A stretch of DNA of 64,000 nucleotides from Roseovarius arcticus (GCF_006125015.1 NZ_SZZN01000001.1:496001-560000), one strand, 5' to 3'; positions 1 to 9,275 are shown, counted from the stretch's first letter. Numbers and translations: made by a program. The notes: generated by a model from the letters alone, not told the origin.

Positions 1-337
1 ACTCTACAGTCACAGCTATGAACTGACATACTCTAACGGTGCATACTCCTAAGCCAGAAGCCGACATTCACGTTGCAAGTGAGTGTCGGCACTCTGGGCT
101 CTTGCTGTCGTTAGCGGCGCAATGCACCAAGGTCCGCTAAGGGCCGTGAATGACGACGCACTGACCGGGTTCCAGCGAAGATGCTGCGGGGCGGAGCATG
201 TCAGCATTGAGCCCACATTTCCGGTTCTCTTCGGTGCCGCGAATGCCCGGTTTTGAGTGCGCACGTCTCGTGTAGCGCCCGGTATGGACATAACCGCGTC
301 CCCTGCGCAATGATGGTGCATCAGCCCGGAGGCCGCG
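1..337. other. intergenic, no gene seen
   Basis: No convincing coding frame on either strand. The stretch holds an imperfect hairpin near position 60 and a segment (about 115-146) that resembles one at about 2703-2782. Both contain GCGCAATGCACCAA and a nearby AAGGTCCGCT-AGGGCCG element, so this looks like a dispersed intergenic repeat flanking the next gene. A good ribosome-binding site (GGAGG) sits just before the start at 338. Confidence 0.5.
60..90. repeat. inverted repeat / possible terminator stem
   Basis: A 12-nt arm (60-71) pairs with 79-90 with a single mismatch around a 7-nt loop. No T-tract follows, so it is either a weak terminator for a gene left of the window or part of an intergenic repeat. 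Confidence 0.4.
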
Positions 338-2293
338 ATGACTGAGCAGTACAAGCACCTTCTCTCTCCAATCGAAGTTGGCCCCTTCACCCTGCGCAAC
401 CGGGTGCTGGTTACCGCCCATGTGCCGGGGCTCGAAGCTGACGGCAAAGTCAACGACGCTTATATTGCTTATCAAAGGGCCAAGGCACGCGGCGGGGCGG
501 CCATGCAGGTTAGCGGTTCGACCGCCGTACATCGCACTGGCGCGGTTGGCGCGGGCCGCGGCCTGAATGCCAGTGATGACAGCTGCATCGACGGCTACCA
601 ACGGCTGGCCGGCGCGGTTCACCACCATGAGGGGCGCTTTCTAGTACAGATCGGTCATGCCGGGGCCAATGTCGCCGACACCGGTGCGGGGCGTCCATTG
701 CTTGCCCCATCCCCGATTATGTCCCGCCTTTCGCGCGAGATGCCGAAACAGATGACCATTAGCGAAATTGACGAGCTGGTCGAAGCTCACGGCACCGCCT
801 CTGCCCGCGTGCGCAAGGGCGGTCTCGACGGGGTCGAACTGCTATCCGCCTTCGGGTATCTGCCCGCCGCGTTTCTTTCACCCTATTCCAATATCCGCAG
901 TGACGATTACGGAGGGTCGTTGGAAAATCGTATGCGTTTCTTATTGCGCACCATAGATGCCGTGCGATCAGGCATAGGCCCCGACCGCATCCTCGGCGTG
1001 CGCCTGCCCGGCGATGAACGGGTCGAGGGCGGGCTCACCCAGTCAGACCTTCAGGAAATTGCGGCACTGATCGCCCAGACCGGGAAGGTCGACTATCTTA
1101 ATATCATCGTCGGCACGAATTACGATCGGGGCGGGCGTATGGACCACTGGCCGCCGACTCCCGCGCCGCATGGCCTGTTCGTGCCACTGGCCGCTGGTAT
1201 CAAATCTCGCGTGGCCCTGCCTGTCTTCACCGCCGGGCGGATTACCGATCCGGCGATGGCCAACGCCATCATCGAACGGGGAGATGCCGATATGGTAGGC
1301 ATGACCCGCGCGCAGATTTCCGACCCCGACCTCGTGCGCAAACTGATCGAGGGGCGCCCACAGGACATCCGCCCCTGTGTCGGGGCCAATCTCTGCATCG
1401 CGCAGGCGATGGCCGCAAAACCAATCCGTTGCATCCACAATCCAATGACCGGACGCGATGCCGCATGGGGCGAGGCCCTTCCAACAAATACGCCAAAAAA
1501 CGTCACAGTCATCGGGGGTGGCCCCGCCGGGCTGGAAGCTGCCCGCGTTGCTGCCGAACGTGGCCACCGGGTAACCCTTTTTGAGGCATCGGATGAACTC
1601 GGTGGTCAACTTGCACTCTGGGCGCAGGCCCCAATGACGCGCGAATTTCAAAAGACCCTAAATTGGTATCGCACTCAACTGTCCCAACTTCAGGTCCGGG
1701 TTCACACCGGCCAGCGCCTTGCCCCGGAAGATGTCGCCGCACTGAACGCCGACGCCTTGATCCTTGCGACCGGCGCCGTTGCTTCTGCGCCGCTACCCAC
1801 CGCGACCGGCCCCAATGCGATCCAAGTTATAGATCCATGGCAAGCCATCGCCGACGGCCCCACCGGGCAACACATCCTTATCAATGACGAAGGCGGGGGG
1901 CGTACCGCCCTTTCTGCGGCTGACGCGTTGCTCGATCAGAACCGCATCACACTGGTCACCGCCGAATACGCGATTGGAGAGCTTGTCACCCCCACGGTGC
2001 GCGCACCGATCTACAAACGGTTTCTCGCGGGCGGTGCCGAGCTGTATCCCTCGCAGGAGATCCATACCATCGATGGCCGCACCGTTACGCTACGGTCCGT
2101 ACATACCGGCGATGAAACCCGTATCGAAGATGTGGATATCGTCGTCGACTGGCGCGGCGGCGTGGTCGAAACCACCCTGCAAGCGGCCATCGAGGCAAGC
2201 GGCCTGACGCACCACATCATCGGTGATTGCGTCGCACCACGTCAGGTTCATATCGCGATTGCGGAAGGGGCGATGGCAGCCCGAGCAATCTAA
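338..2293 (+). CDS. NADH:flavin oxidoreductase (Old Yellow Enzyme/TMADH-like), 651 aa
   Basis: This is a two-part flavoenzyme of the 2,4-dienoyl-CoA reductase/trimethylamine-dehydrogenase architecture. An N-terminal FMN TIM barrel (about 1-340, beginning LLSPIEVGPFTLRNRV) is followed by a Rossmann domain with GGGPAG at 393-398. Such enzymes reduce or oxidise small substrates with NAD(P)H, an iron-sulfur cluster linking the flavin sites. The cluster-binding segment reads CVGANLC then RCIHNP. Cys347, Cys353 and Cys365 are present, but the position of the family's second cysteine is Ala350, so a canonical 4Fe-4S cluster lacks one cysteine ligand. Length is close to the family norm of 650-730. 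The start has a GGAGG site 6 nt upstream. The substrate cannot be deduced, and no clear operon partner lies nearby. Confidence 0.85.
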   Translation: MTEQYKHLLSPIEVGPFTLRNRVLVTAHVPGLEADGKVNDAYIAYQRAKARGGAAMQVSGSTAVHRTGAVGAGRGLNASDDSCIDGYQRLAGAVHHHEGRFLVQIGHAGANVADTGAGRPLLAPSPIMSRLSREMPKQMTISEIDELVEAHGTASARVRKGGLDGVELLSAFGYLPAAFLSPYSNIRSDDYGGSLENRMRFLLRTIDAVRSGIGPDRILGVRLPGDERVEGGLTQSDLQEIAALIAQTGKVDYLNIIVGTNYDRGGRMDHWPPTPAPHGLFVPLAAGIKSRVALPVFTAGRITDPAMANAIIERGDADMVGMTRAQISDPDLVRKLIEGRPQDIRPCVGANLCIAQAMAAKPIRCIHNPMTGRDAAWGEALPTNTPKNVTVIGGGPAGLEAARVAAERGHRVTLFEASDELGGQLALWAQAPMTREFQKTLNWYRTQLSQLQVRVHTGQRLAPEDVAALNADALILATGAVASAPLPTATGPNAIQVIDPWQAIADGPTGQHILINDEGGGRTALSAADALLDQNRITLVTAEYAIGELVTPTVRAPIYKRFLAGGAELYPSQEIHTIDGRTVTLRSVHTGDETRIEDVDIVVDWRGGVVETTLQAAIEASGLTHHIIGDCVAPRQVHIAIAEGAMAARAI

Positions 2294-2815
2294 CAGACAC
2301 GGGTTCGGCGGCGCCTTGTTTAGACTCTTCTCAGAATTGAACGTTCGGCCAACAGCGACGCGCGGTAACAAAATCCGGCACCAGATTAGCTACCAAGTGT
2401 GCAGCGTTGGGACAATAGTCATGAAAAAAACTGCTCTCGTCATTTGCAAATAAACAAGGCGCACTACTACAACAGTTTAAGCTTATTCCTGTGACTTTCT
2501 AACATTTCCACCTGCGACCAATCGCGCTCAGCGACTCTCCGCGCTGCCAGCGATCTCAGATCTCGGATTTCTGCTTATCGGTATAGAACGTCGGCGTGCG
2601 ATATTTTATGTCTCTACACTCCATCTTTATCAAAAGAATAAAGTTTTGCGACCACCCGTTGAATCCTCACCCGCACAGTTGCCGCTCGTGTTTCGGAAAT
2701 GCTGCGCAATGCACCAAAGGCAGCTTTGACGGACCGCATCGCAGAATTTCGTCGGTGCGGCCAAGGTCCGCTCAGGGCCGGATGCCACTACTTCATGCGC
2801 CTTTTAGATACGACC
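2294..2815. other. intergenic between convergent genes, no gene seen
   Basis: About 520 nt between the oxidoreductase and the convergent DUF6880 gene. Only short unsupported frames occur. Positions about 2700-2785 carry the second copy of the diverged GCGCAATGCACCAA ... AGGTCCGCTCAGGGCCG element also found at about 115-146. Confidence 0.5.
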
Positions 2816-4252
2816 CTAGTGATCGACCTTGTCCCAGAATGCGTGTTTGCGTGGGTGCGTGCGGCGTAGGTCGTTGACAAAGGCCTCGTGGCTTTGAAAG
2901 ACGCCGCAATCCGTGATTGCCATATCGGCCTGAGCGCAGGAGGCGAGGTGACGGACGGCATGGCGGTAGCGTTTGGCGCGGTTGTTTTGAAGGGCAAAGG
3001 TGATCATCGACCGCCAAACTAGTGTGGCGGCCACGGGATGTTCGGCCTTGAGCAACTCGGATGTCGGGGTAAGGAGTTCATAGGTATTGCCATCCAGCTC
3101 TGCGTGACGGGACAGTATCAAGTCAGCGGCAAGCCCTGCATCGGGCCAACTCACACAGAAGATGAGCCCCTGGAGCAGGTCGGGATGGGTGCGCACATGG
3201 GTGCGGGCATTTAGCAGCGCCTCATCATCGTCGAAATCGGGCAGGCGTGAGAGATAGCGGCGCAGGGTCTCCGCGCAAAGCCTCGTTTCAAACCGGGTCC
3301 ACGTGGCGCTGCGCAGGTTGTCCTCTTCGCCCAAGGCTTCGAGGCAGGCGAAATGGGCGCTGTCGACCTCGGGCGTGTCAAAGGCGCGGTCTTTGCCCCC
3401 CTCAGAGGCGATGCAGGTTTCCATGATCCGCAAAGCCTCTTCGGGCCGGCCCGCTTTCAAGAGCCGCCGCGCTGCATCCGGTGCAATCGTGTGATACGTC
3501 AGTTGCTGGGCGCTATACTGCGACAGCCACGCATCCACATCGCCCTGAGCATCGGCAATGTCGGATAGGATCATCCTGAGCGTTCTGTCGTGCCTGTCTT
3601 TTGCCATTTCAAGGCGGCGTTCGGCGCTCATAAGGATCCCGAAATACTCGGTGTCGTCCAAGGTGACGGGCGCATCCATTGCAGTTTCCGCACGCACCCT
3701 AAGCGCGGTCAAACCCTGATCGCCCAATGCCTCGGACAAGGCAGGGATAACGCCGTCAAATTCACCATAACCGTTGTCTTGGAGAGCCTCAAACACCTGA
3801 TCCGCAAGCGGCTCAGCGTCGCGATCAAGACCTGGGGCGAGGGTTCGGATCGCGTCCATCGCAGCATCCATGACGCCCCCGATCGTGCCATTGCTGTCGT
3901 CGGTGCGGGCATGGATGTCGGGGGCCAGCTGCAACAGCGACCAGAGCAGATCAAAGCCGAGACCCACGTCTTCAGATGCGACGCGGTTCAAAATGACGTC
4001 AATCAAACCATTTAGTTCTTTGGCCAATGTGCGCTGCGCTCGCGCGGAGATCCAGCTTTTGGCGCGCCGGATTTGAGCCAACCGCTTGCGGATGTCAGCG
4101 GCGGCCTCTTTCGGGCTTTGCTCTGGGGACAATGCCATCCGCACCCGCCGCTGCCGGGCCGCATCGCCTTTGACAGCATCCATAAGAAGCTCGGCCAGAA
4201 CTTCTGCGCCCAAGGCTGCCAAGTTCTTCTTGTTGAGGGATTTTCCTGCCAT
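2816..4252 (-). CDS. DUF6880 family protein, 478 aa
   Basis: The N-terminus (MAGKSLNKKNLAALGAEVLA) and the conserved ALSPEQSPKEAAADIRKRLAQI segment match what I recall of the DUF6880 family, a set of large, mostly helical cytoplasmic proteins of unknown function common in alphaproteobacteria. No catalytic motif, signal peptide or membrane segment is visible. Sequence after about residue 220 reads like repeated helical pairs. It starts 8 nt after the GST stop on the same strand, so the two are probably cotranscribed. Function is not known, and I do not infer one. Confidence 0.7.
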   Translation of the reverse strand: MAGKSLNKKNLAALGAEVLAELLMDAVKGDAARQRRVRMALSPEQSPKEAAADIRKRLAQIRRAKSWISARAQRTLAKELNGLIDVILNRVASEDVGLGFDLLWSLLQLAPDIHARTDDSNGTIGGVMDAAMDAIRTLAPGLDRDAEPLADQVFEALQDNGYGEFDGVIPALSEALGDQGLTALRVRAETAMDAPVTLDDTEYFGILMSAERRLEMAKDRHDRTLRMILSDIADAQGDVDAWLSQYSAQQLTYHTIAPDAARRLLKAGRPEEALRIMETCIASEGGKDRAFDTPEVDSAHFACLEALGEEDNLRSATWTRFETRLCAETLRRYLSRLPDFDDDEALLNARTHVRTHPDLLQGLIFCVSWPDAGLAADLILSRHAELDGNTYELLTPTSELLKAEHPVAATLVWRSMITFALQNNRAKRYRHAVRHLASCAQADMAITDCGVFQSHEAFVNDLRRTHPRKHAFWDKVDH

Positions 4253-4260
4253 TACCAGAC

Positions 4261-4923
4261 CTATTCAGATGCGCGGCCAAAAAGATAGGGACGCGTGCCG
4301 TCTTCCCAAACAGTGACTTTCGTCATGGCCTTCTGAAAATCGGCACTCTGAAGGAAACCGTCCAGCCAAAGGATCACATTGGGCCAAGGCTGCGCGTCAA
4401 ACCAGGCACGGTCGATATGGGCGAACTGCCTCACAAACGGAAAGATCGCAATGTCGGCGAGTGTGGGCCTGTCGCCCGTCAAAAAAAGATACTTCGCCAG
4501 CCGTGTATTAAGAGACTGAATGAAATCCGACGCTTGCGCCCGTTCGGATTGCGGATCCAGATCAGGAAAGCGGACTGCGTATTTTGTATGATCAAGCGCG
4601 GCTTTGAAGGGCCCATCGTTCTGGGCAATCAGGGTTTCGCCGATATCAGGCATTTTCAGCAGCCCATGCGGATCACTTTTCCCAAGCGCCCATAGCATGA
4701 TGTCGAGACTCTCATCAAAGATCAGATCAGCCGCTTGCAAACTGGGCACCGTGGCCGAGGGTGAGGCCCTAAGAAACGCCAGTGGCTTATCTTTCAATTT
4801 GATCTCGCGCAGTTCTACCTCCAGACCCGCGCTCAACACCGCCATCCGCGCCCGTATTGCATAAGGGCAGCGTCGAAAGGTCCACAGGATCGGTCGAGGT
4901 ATGGTCAACATGTCTTGGATCAT
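4261..4923 (-). CDS. glutathione S-transferase family protein, 220 aa
   Basis: A thioredoxin-fold N-terminal domain with the motif RRCPYAIRARMAV near residue 18 puts a cysteine (CPYA) at the active position, as in omega/beta-like GSTs. A conserved VPSLQ cis-proline segment and a DESLDIM glutathione-binding segment follow. The helical C-terminal domain has the family signature TLADIAIFPFVRQF. Length is normal for a cytosolic GST. It likely conjugates glutathione or reduces mixed disulfides; the substrate is unknown. The downstream DUF6880 gene begins within 10 nt. An alternative ATG lies at codon 5, and no strong ribosome site separates the two. Confidence 0.85.
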   Translation of the reverse strand: MIQDMLTIPRPILWTFRRCPYAIRARMAVLSAGLEVELREIKLKDKPLAFLRASPSATVPSLQAADLIFDESLDIMLWALGKSDPHGLLKMPDIGETLIAQNDGPFKAALDHTKYAVRFPDLDPQSERAQASDFIQSLNTRLAKYLFLTGDRPTLADIAIFPFVRQFAHIDRAWFDAQPWPNVILWLDGFLQSADFQKAMTKVTVWEDGTRPYLFGRASE

Positions 4924-5252
4924 TGGGCCACTTTACGGTGAAAAAAGTTTGCCCGCAAAAAGAAGATTTCGTGTGAGCCTTCAAACGTTAAGAGAATGAC
5001 CTGTGTGGATAGCTGCTGCAAAGCAAGACAATTTTGAAACTGATTTTGGCACTGGTCAGAAGCAGACGTGTGTCCGGCCTGTTTGCGCGGCGCACGCGGC
5101 CGCTGGCCCTGATGGTTTCCGCAAACCAAGTCCCAAACCGCTTCTCGGACAATAGATGTCCCTGACATTCGACGGGGTGTCTTGGCTGACGGGCTGACTG
5201 TGCTCCATCATTTCAATGGTCTTGCTGTCTCGTGTTTTCTGTTCTCCTCAGT
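4924..5252. other. intergenic next to IS remnant, no gene seen
   Basis: About 330 nt between the GST start and the transposase fragment. It should contain the GST promoter on the minus strand and probably the outer end of the broken insertion sequence. I could not define terminal repeats. Confidence 0.4.
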
Positions 5253-5678
5253 TTAAGTAGTGCGTGGTCTGTAATGTTCGTTCTTGGTCAGGACTGCCCA
5301 AATGATCCGAGCAGTTTTGTTTGCCATTGCCACAGTGGCAAGACGTGTTGGTTTGCGTTCAAGTAAGGCCCGCGCCCACGGGTCCACGCGTTCCGGATGT
5401 GTCTTCATCTGCCTCAATCGCGAAGTCATACCAATGACCAGCAGCCGTCTGATATATCGGTCCCCCATCTTTGAGATACGGCCCAGCCTTTCCTTTCCGC
5501 CACTTGATCGGTTGAGTGGGGTTAGACCCAACCAGGCTGCAAATTCGCGACCGTTCTTGAACTGGCTGGCATCCCCCGCCGTTGCGACAATTGCTGACGC
5601 AGTCACGGGCCCGACACCCGGGATCGACCGAAGTAGCATCACGCAGGGGTCCTGCTTGGCTTGAAGTCGCATGCGCAT
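5253..5678 (-). pseudogene. IS110-family transposase, C-terminal fragment
   Basis: The 141-residue frame matches only the C-terminal domain of IS110/IS116/IS902 transposases: LRSIPGVGPVTASAIVATAG, then FAAWLGLTPLNRSSGGKERLGRISKMGDRY and the ending MANKTARIIWAVL. The N-terminal DEDD RuvC-like catalytic half (about 200 residues) is missing. The sequence upstream of 5678 has stops in all frames and no recognisable transposase. It is an inactive relic at the left border of the mobile region. Confidence 0.85.
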
Positions 5679-5922
5679 TTCAGGGTGCCTCTCGATCGTC
5701 TAACGAGGCGAATCATCCTCTGGAGGCCTGTAAAAGCGTGCCGTCATCAAAATGGATCAGCATTCGGTCACTGTCGATACGCCTGACGTTTAGATTGAAA
5801 TCTCGGAGGCGCGCAGCGCAGTACCATAGCTAATCTTTAGCGCCTTGCGATACTTGAGCTCTAAACCGGAAACATAGATTAGCAAGATGGTGACCGAGCG
5901 ATGTGTGGCAAAGTTTTCCTCC

Positions 5923-7268
5923 TCAGCCAGTCTCCGACTGAAGGAGTTTTTCTATGCTTCCGTATACCTCTGCTAGTCGATCAAGCGCCACCTTCTGGGG
6001 ATCTGCATACTCCGCGATCCAAAGGTTCGACAAATACGACTCCAGTGCTCGACTCGTTCCCTCCCGTCCGTGATCGATGCGGTGCGCGAGGATGCGATCG
6101 ATCGTCCCCAGGTCGACGCCGATGAGCTGCATAACCGATGAAGAGGTCCTTCGCAGGTCGTGTCGGTTCCACCCGGAGGTGCCGCTCTCGCGGTAGATAG
6201 CCTTGGCAATCCGTCCCCAATTTTGGAGTGGGGTATTTTTGGTGGAAGGGAAAACCAGATCATCCGGCACCCGTCGTTCATAATTTGGCAGGGTCTTGAG
6301 TAGTTCAACAGCGGCGGTGGATAGTGGAAGAAGCTGCGATCTTGGTTGCCCGCGCGGCGTCTTGACTGTCGGCTTAAACCACTCGTCCTTTTCGAAATCG
6401 ATGTGCTTCCATTGCATCGGGACCACCTCGTTCAGGCGGGCAGCGGTGATCAAGATGAACTTGATCGCAATCGGTCGGACATCGACCGCGGGGTGCATCT
6501 TCATGTTCAAGACGCGTGGCGCAGGATACTTCAGCAGGGGCAAGATCGCCGCCATTTCATTCTGATCCAAGACGCGATCGCGAATGCCGCGGATCGTGGG
6601 GCGTCGCTGGCAGGGTCAATCGTGTCGCGCAGGTCTGCCACATTTAAAGTTGGAAGCCGTTTGTTGCCAGATGCCCGAAACCTTCCGCGGCCCGCGGCCC
6701 AGTCCATGATGGGCATCAGATAGAGGCGCGCTTTTTGCGTCTGTCCGTTGGCGCTACTTTTACCAGAGATTGGCTTGTATTTCAGCACAACCTCCGCCAG
6801 TTCGTCTGGAGTGATATCGATTACGCGACGATCAAGCAGCTTTGCGAAGACAGCTTGGATGCGCCGCTCAGCTTCCGATCTGCCGCCTCTTTTAGTTTTC
6901 TTCCAAATCTTCAGATTGTCAGACTTGAGGTCTTTGTATTCATCCATCAACTCTTGAAGGGTAGGGGCCTCGCTCCGGGCCGCGGTTGCTGCCTGCCGCG
7001 CTTGATTCAGATTGCCCATCGCGTCTCTGACCTGAGCGCGCTTCTGAGCTGCACGTCTACGGGCCTCCTTCAGGGTAACCTCTGGATACGCACCAATTGT
7101 GATCCGTTGCTCCACTCCATCACGCGAGCGGACGCGGACAGAAAAGGTCTTGCGGCCAGTCGGCGTCATCCGAAGCGTCAGACCAGGCTCACGCGCATCG
7201 ACGATATCCATCCGCTTCGGCGGAAGATGCTTCTTAATAAATGAATCCGTCAGCTCGAACTTGGCCAA
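5923..7268 (-). pseudogene. P4-type tyrosine recombinase, frameshifted
   Basis: Two overlapping frames together make one integrase. The first (7268 to about 6600) has the DUF4102 arm-binding N-terminus (GLTLRMTPTGRKTFSVRVR, ITIGAYPEVTLKEARRRA). The second (about 6600 to 5923) has the catalytic domain: AARLNEV with the first Arg, RHDLRRT box II, LAHRID and a Tyr in ESYLS. Reading through needs one extra base near 6597-6601, inside the run GCCCCACG; adding one C restores D-A-P-T-I-R-G-I-R-D. This is either a real inactivating deletion or a homopolymer sequencing error. The N-terminal end faces the tRNA-Phe fragment at 7494-7541, as expected for a tRNA-targeting element. Confidence 0.85.
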
Positions 7269-7398
7269 AATACCGTCTCCTCAATTCCCGGCCTAGTAAA
7301 CTGGGGACGCAGTGGGGACGCAACAAGGGGTCGATACTTATCCACATAATTCCTATGTCCACCAGCATTAAAAGACGAGAAAAGGGCTTTAAAAATAG

Positions 7399-7420
7399 AT
7401 AAGTATATATATTTACTTAT
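7399..7420. repeat. AT-rich inverted repeat near att site
   Basis: A perfect 7-bp inverted repeat (ATAAGTA at 7399-7405, TACTTAT at 7414-7420) lies in a very AT-rich stretch between the broken integrase and the tRNA fragment. It could be an arm-type or accessory recombination site, or part of the integrase promoter. Confidence 0.4.
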
Positions 7421-7493
7421 AAAAAGTTCGTACAGCTTCCTTTGAACGATGAGATATGTGGAATGCTCATTCTTGGAAAAGTTTTGGCTGTAG

Positions 7494-7541
7494 GGATTGA
7501 AAATCCTCGTGTCGGTGGTTCGATTCCGCCCCTGGGCACCA
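7494..7541 (+). repeat. left att repeat: 3' part of tRNA-Phe
   Basis: The 48 nt starting GGATTGAAAATCC are the anticodon arm (GAA anticodon), variable loop, T arm (GGTTCGATTCC) and acceptor 3' strand ending CCACCA-like GGGCACCA of tRNA-Phe. The 5' half of a tRNA is not present upstream, so this is an integration-site remnant and not a gene. It is 47/48 identical to 23839-23886 in the same orientation. Confidence 0.9.
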
Positions 7542-7578
7542 TTTAACTCTTTGATATTATTGAGTTTACCACTCATGC

Positions 7579-8685
7579 TTAATCCTCACTTTGGTCAGGT
7601 TTGACGCTTTTCGGCGAAGGTTTGACAATCTTCGCGCGTCTTTCGTTTTCTTTTTCCAGTGTCGCCATGGTTTCGCGGTTCTTTTCGGCGAGGTTTGCCG
7701 AACGGGAATAGTGTCGCGCCATGGAAGGTGTTTTCTGTCCGAGAAGGTCCGCAATTCGGCGTTCGTCAAGGCCAGCTTCGCGCAGGGTGGTTGCTACCGT
7801 GTGCCTCAAGCCTTTGAGTGTCAGGCCAGTTGCGATCAGCCCTTCTTCCTCCAGTTTGATCTTGAAACGATGCCAAACCGTTGAAAAACCGTTGTAAGTC
7901 CATGCTTCGCCGCGTGAACTTGCAAGGACCGTTTCGGCCTCATGTTCTGGGAACAGGTCTAACGCCGCCTGCAAAGTGGGGCTGATCGGGATAGCGACCT
8001 CTTCGCCGGTCTTACCGCGCACGCCCCAGATGGTGTCACCGTCAAGTTGGTCTTTGCGAAGATTCAGCGCGTCCGAAGGATCGAGGCCAGTGTTCATCAT
8101 CAAAGCAAGGGCTACGCGCACATGCGGTTTAGCTCGTGGAAGGACGATATCCCGCTCTTCGATGCTCCAAGGCCGGTTGGCATAGGCGCGATCTCGCGGG
8201 CGGCGTTTGGGGATGACGTCCTTGGCGTAGTTGGCGGCGATCAAGCCTTTGGGGATGTTGTAGCGGAAGACTTCGCTCAACAGCGTGCGCACCATGTTGG
8301 CGCGTCGCCAACCAATCTTCTTAGCGGCCTTGTCGTGGATGCCCGAGACCAAGGGTGTGTCGATCACATGGACGGGGGTGCCTTTGATTGGCTCAAGAAA
8401 ATCAGCACATTTTCGATAGTCGCCGCGCGTTGTCTCTGCGAGGTTCTGAAAATGCTCCGTTTCGAAATAAGTCTGAACGAGTCCGCCAAGCGTGCCAGCT
8501 TTCGGTGCCTTCGTCTTTTGCGCCTCGGCAATGGCTCGGATCGTTTCGCATTCGGCGAAGAACTCTGCGGATCCGACTGGAGACTTCTCAACGTCGATCT
8601 TGTGGCCAGTCGCGCGGTGGTAGCAACGCGTCTTTCCATGCCGGTCCTTGAAGATTTTGAACCCTTTCACGCGCACTTGGGTCAT
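7579..8685 (-). CDS. tyrosine-type site-specific integrase, 368 aa
   Basis: The likely integrase of the element. An N-terminal arm and SAM-like core-binding region (about 60-165) precedes the catalytic domain. There TGLDPSDAL occupies the usual first-Arg region, TLKGLRHTVATTL is box II, and LGQKTPSMARHYSR carries the probable nucleophile Tyr. The first catalytic Arg of the textbook motif is Asp here, and the HxxR histidine is Lys. I recall related alphaproteobacterial integrases with the same TGxDPSD and GQKTxAM motifs, so this is probably a subfamily trait and not decay. Its 3' end lies 38 nt from the att repeat. Its start overlaps the upstream HTH gene's stop by one base (TGATG), implying translational coupling. 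Confidence 0.9.
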   Translation of the reverse strand: MTQVRVKGFKIFKDRHGKTRCYHRATGHKIDVEKSPVGSAEFFAECETIRAIAEAQKTKAPKAGTLGGLVQTYFETEHFQNLAETTRGDYRKCADFLEPIKGTPVHVIDTPLVSGIHDKAAKKIGWRRANMVRTLLSEVFRYNIPKGLIAANYAKDVIPKRRPRDRAYANRPWSIEERDIVLPRAKPHVRVALALMMNTGLDPSDALNLRKDQLDGDTIWGVRGKTGEEVAIPISPTLQAALDLFPEHEAETVLASSRGEAWTYNGFSTVWHRFKIKLEEEGLIATGLTLKGLRHTVATTLREAGLDERRIADLLGQKTPSMARHYSRSANLAEKNRETMATLEKENERRAKIVKPSPKSVKPDQSED

Positions 8686-8921
8686 CAGAGGCGGCCCAGG
8701 ATATCATCCCGCGTTTCAGTCACCGCGCCTGATTTTACACCGTCGATCCATAGATCGATGTCCTTTCGATCCCAAAGCAGAGTGCCCTGTTTGAGTTCAA
8801 CCGGACGCACCGGACACGCTGCCTTGAAGTACTTCACTGGCAAACCCGTGTAGCTCGCGGCCTCAGATTGCTTCATCATGCGTTTGTCGATCACGCTGAT
8901 ATTGAGATTGGTCATGGCCAT
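8685..8921 (-). CDS. small HTH protein, probable excisionase, 78 aa
   Basis: A short winged-helix/MerR-like DNA-binding protein: MKQSEAASYTGLPVKYFKAA is an AlpA/excisionase-type helix-turn-helix, followed by LLWDRKDIDLWIDG, the typical end of this fold. The gene directly precedes the integrase with a one-base stop/start overlap, the usual xis-int order. Such proteins bend DNA at the att site to favour excision and may repress the integrase promoter. Confidence 0.75.
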   Translation of the reverse strand: MAMTNLNISVIDKRMMKQSEAASYTGLPVKYFKAACPVRPVELKQGTLLWDRKDIDLWIDGVKSGAVTETRDDILGRL

Positions 8922-8936
8922 TGGCTATTTCCCCGA

Positions 8937-9161
8937 TCAGTTAGCATTTGAGGGCAATTCGTGCCCCGTGTTCTCGGACATCTTGATCCTTGTGGCTTTG
9001 CGTTGAAACCGCTCCCAGCCGGTCATAGTCAGCATCTTTGTCTTTGAAGATATCTCTACGAACTCCAGTCTACCGTCGTTCATAAGTGCGCGAATTTGCG
9101 CAGCACTCAGCCCTACGATGTTGCCAAGTTGCTTGGGTGAAAGAAGACGTTCCTGTTCCAA
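8937..9161 (-). CDS. small HTH DNA-binding protein, 74 aa
   Basis: The segment LLSPKQLGNIVGLSAAQIRA is a helix-turn-helix of the excisionase/AlpA type, followed by a short wing (DGRLEFVEISSKTKM). It is first in a probable three-gene operon with the 78-residue HTH protein and the integrase (15-nt gap). It is divergent from the XRE repressor, with the symmetric operator between them. It could be a Cox-like switch protein or a second excisionase; the sequence does not decide. Confidence 0.65.
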   Translation of the reverse strand: MEQERLLSPKQLGNIVGLSAAQIRALMNDGRLEFVEISSKTKMLTMTGWERFQRKATRIKMSENTGHELPSNAN

Positions 9162-9241
9162 ATGTACCTCCAGCGCTTGAAGTTGTCAGAATCGCTTGTT
9201 TCGAGCCATTTTGCGTGGTCAGATACGAAAGAAGCAATAAA

Positions 9242-9275
9242 GTGTCATTTCGTGCAAATTTGCTATTTTTGACAC
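9242..9275. promoter_or_regulatory. 34-bp symmetric operator candidate between divergent regulators
   Basis: GTGTCA (9242-9247) and TGACAC (9270-9275) are perfect inverted arms. A perfect 10-bp palindrome GCAAATTTGC (9254-9263) has exactly the same centre (9258.5). It lies in the intergenic space between the leftward HTH-integrase operon and the rightward XRE gene, where a lysogeny-type switch operator is expected. TTGACA at 9269-9274 could be a -35 box overlapped by the right arm. Confidence 0.6.

Noticed and set aside
7494..7541. Complete tRNA-Phe gene
   Set aside because: The 5' acceptor strand and D arm are not found upstream of either copy, so both are fragments.
7250..7576. Minus-strand frame with GAQGRNRTTDTRIFNP
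   Set aside because: That peptide is the well-known antisense reading of the tRNA-Phe 3' fragment at 7494-7541; it is not a gene.
7579..8685. Integrase inactivated by loss of catalytic Arg and His
   Set aside because: The same TGxDPSD and GQKT motifs are, as I recall, shared by a set of alphaproteobacterial integrases, and the frame is intact, so decay is not supported.
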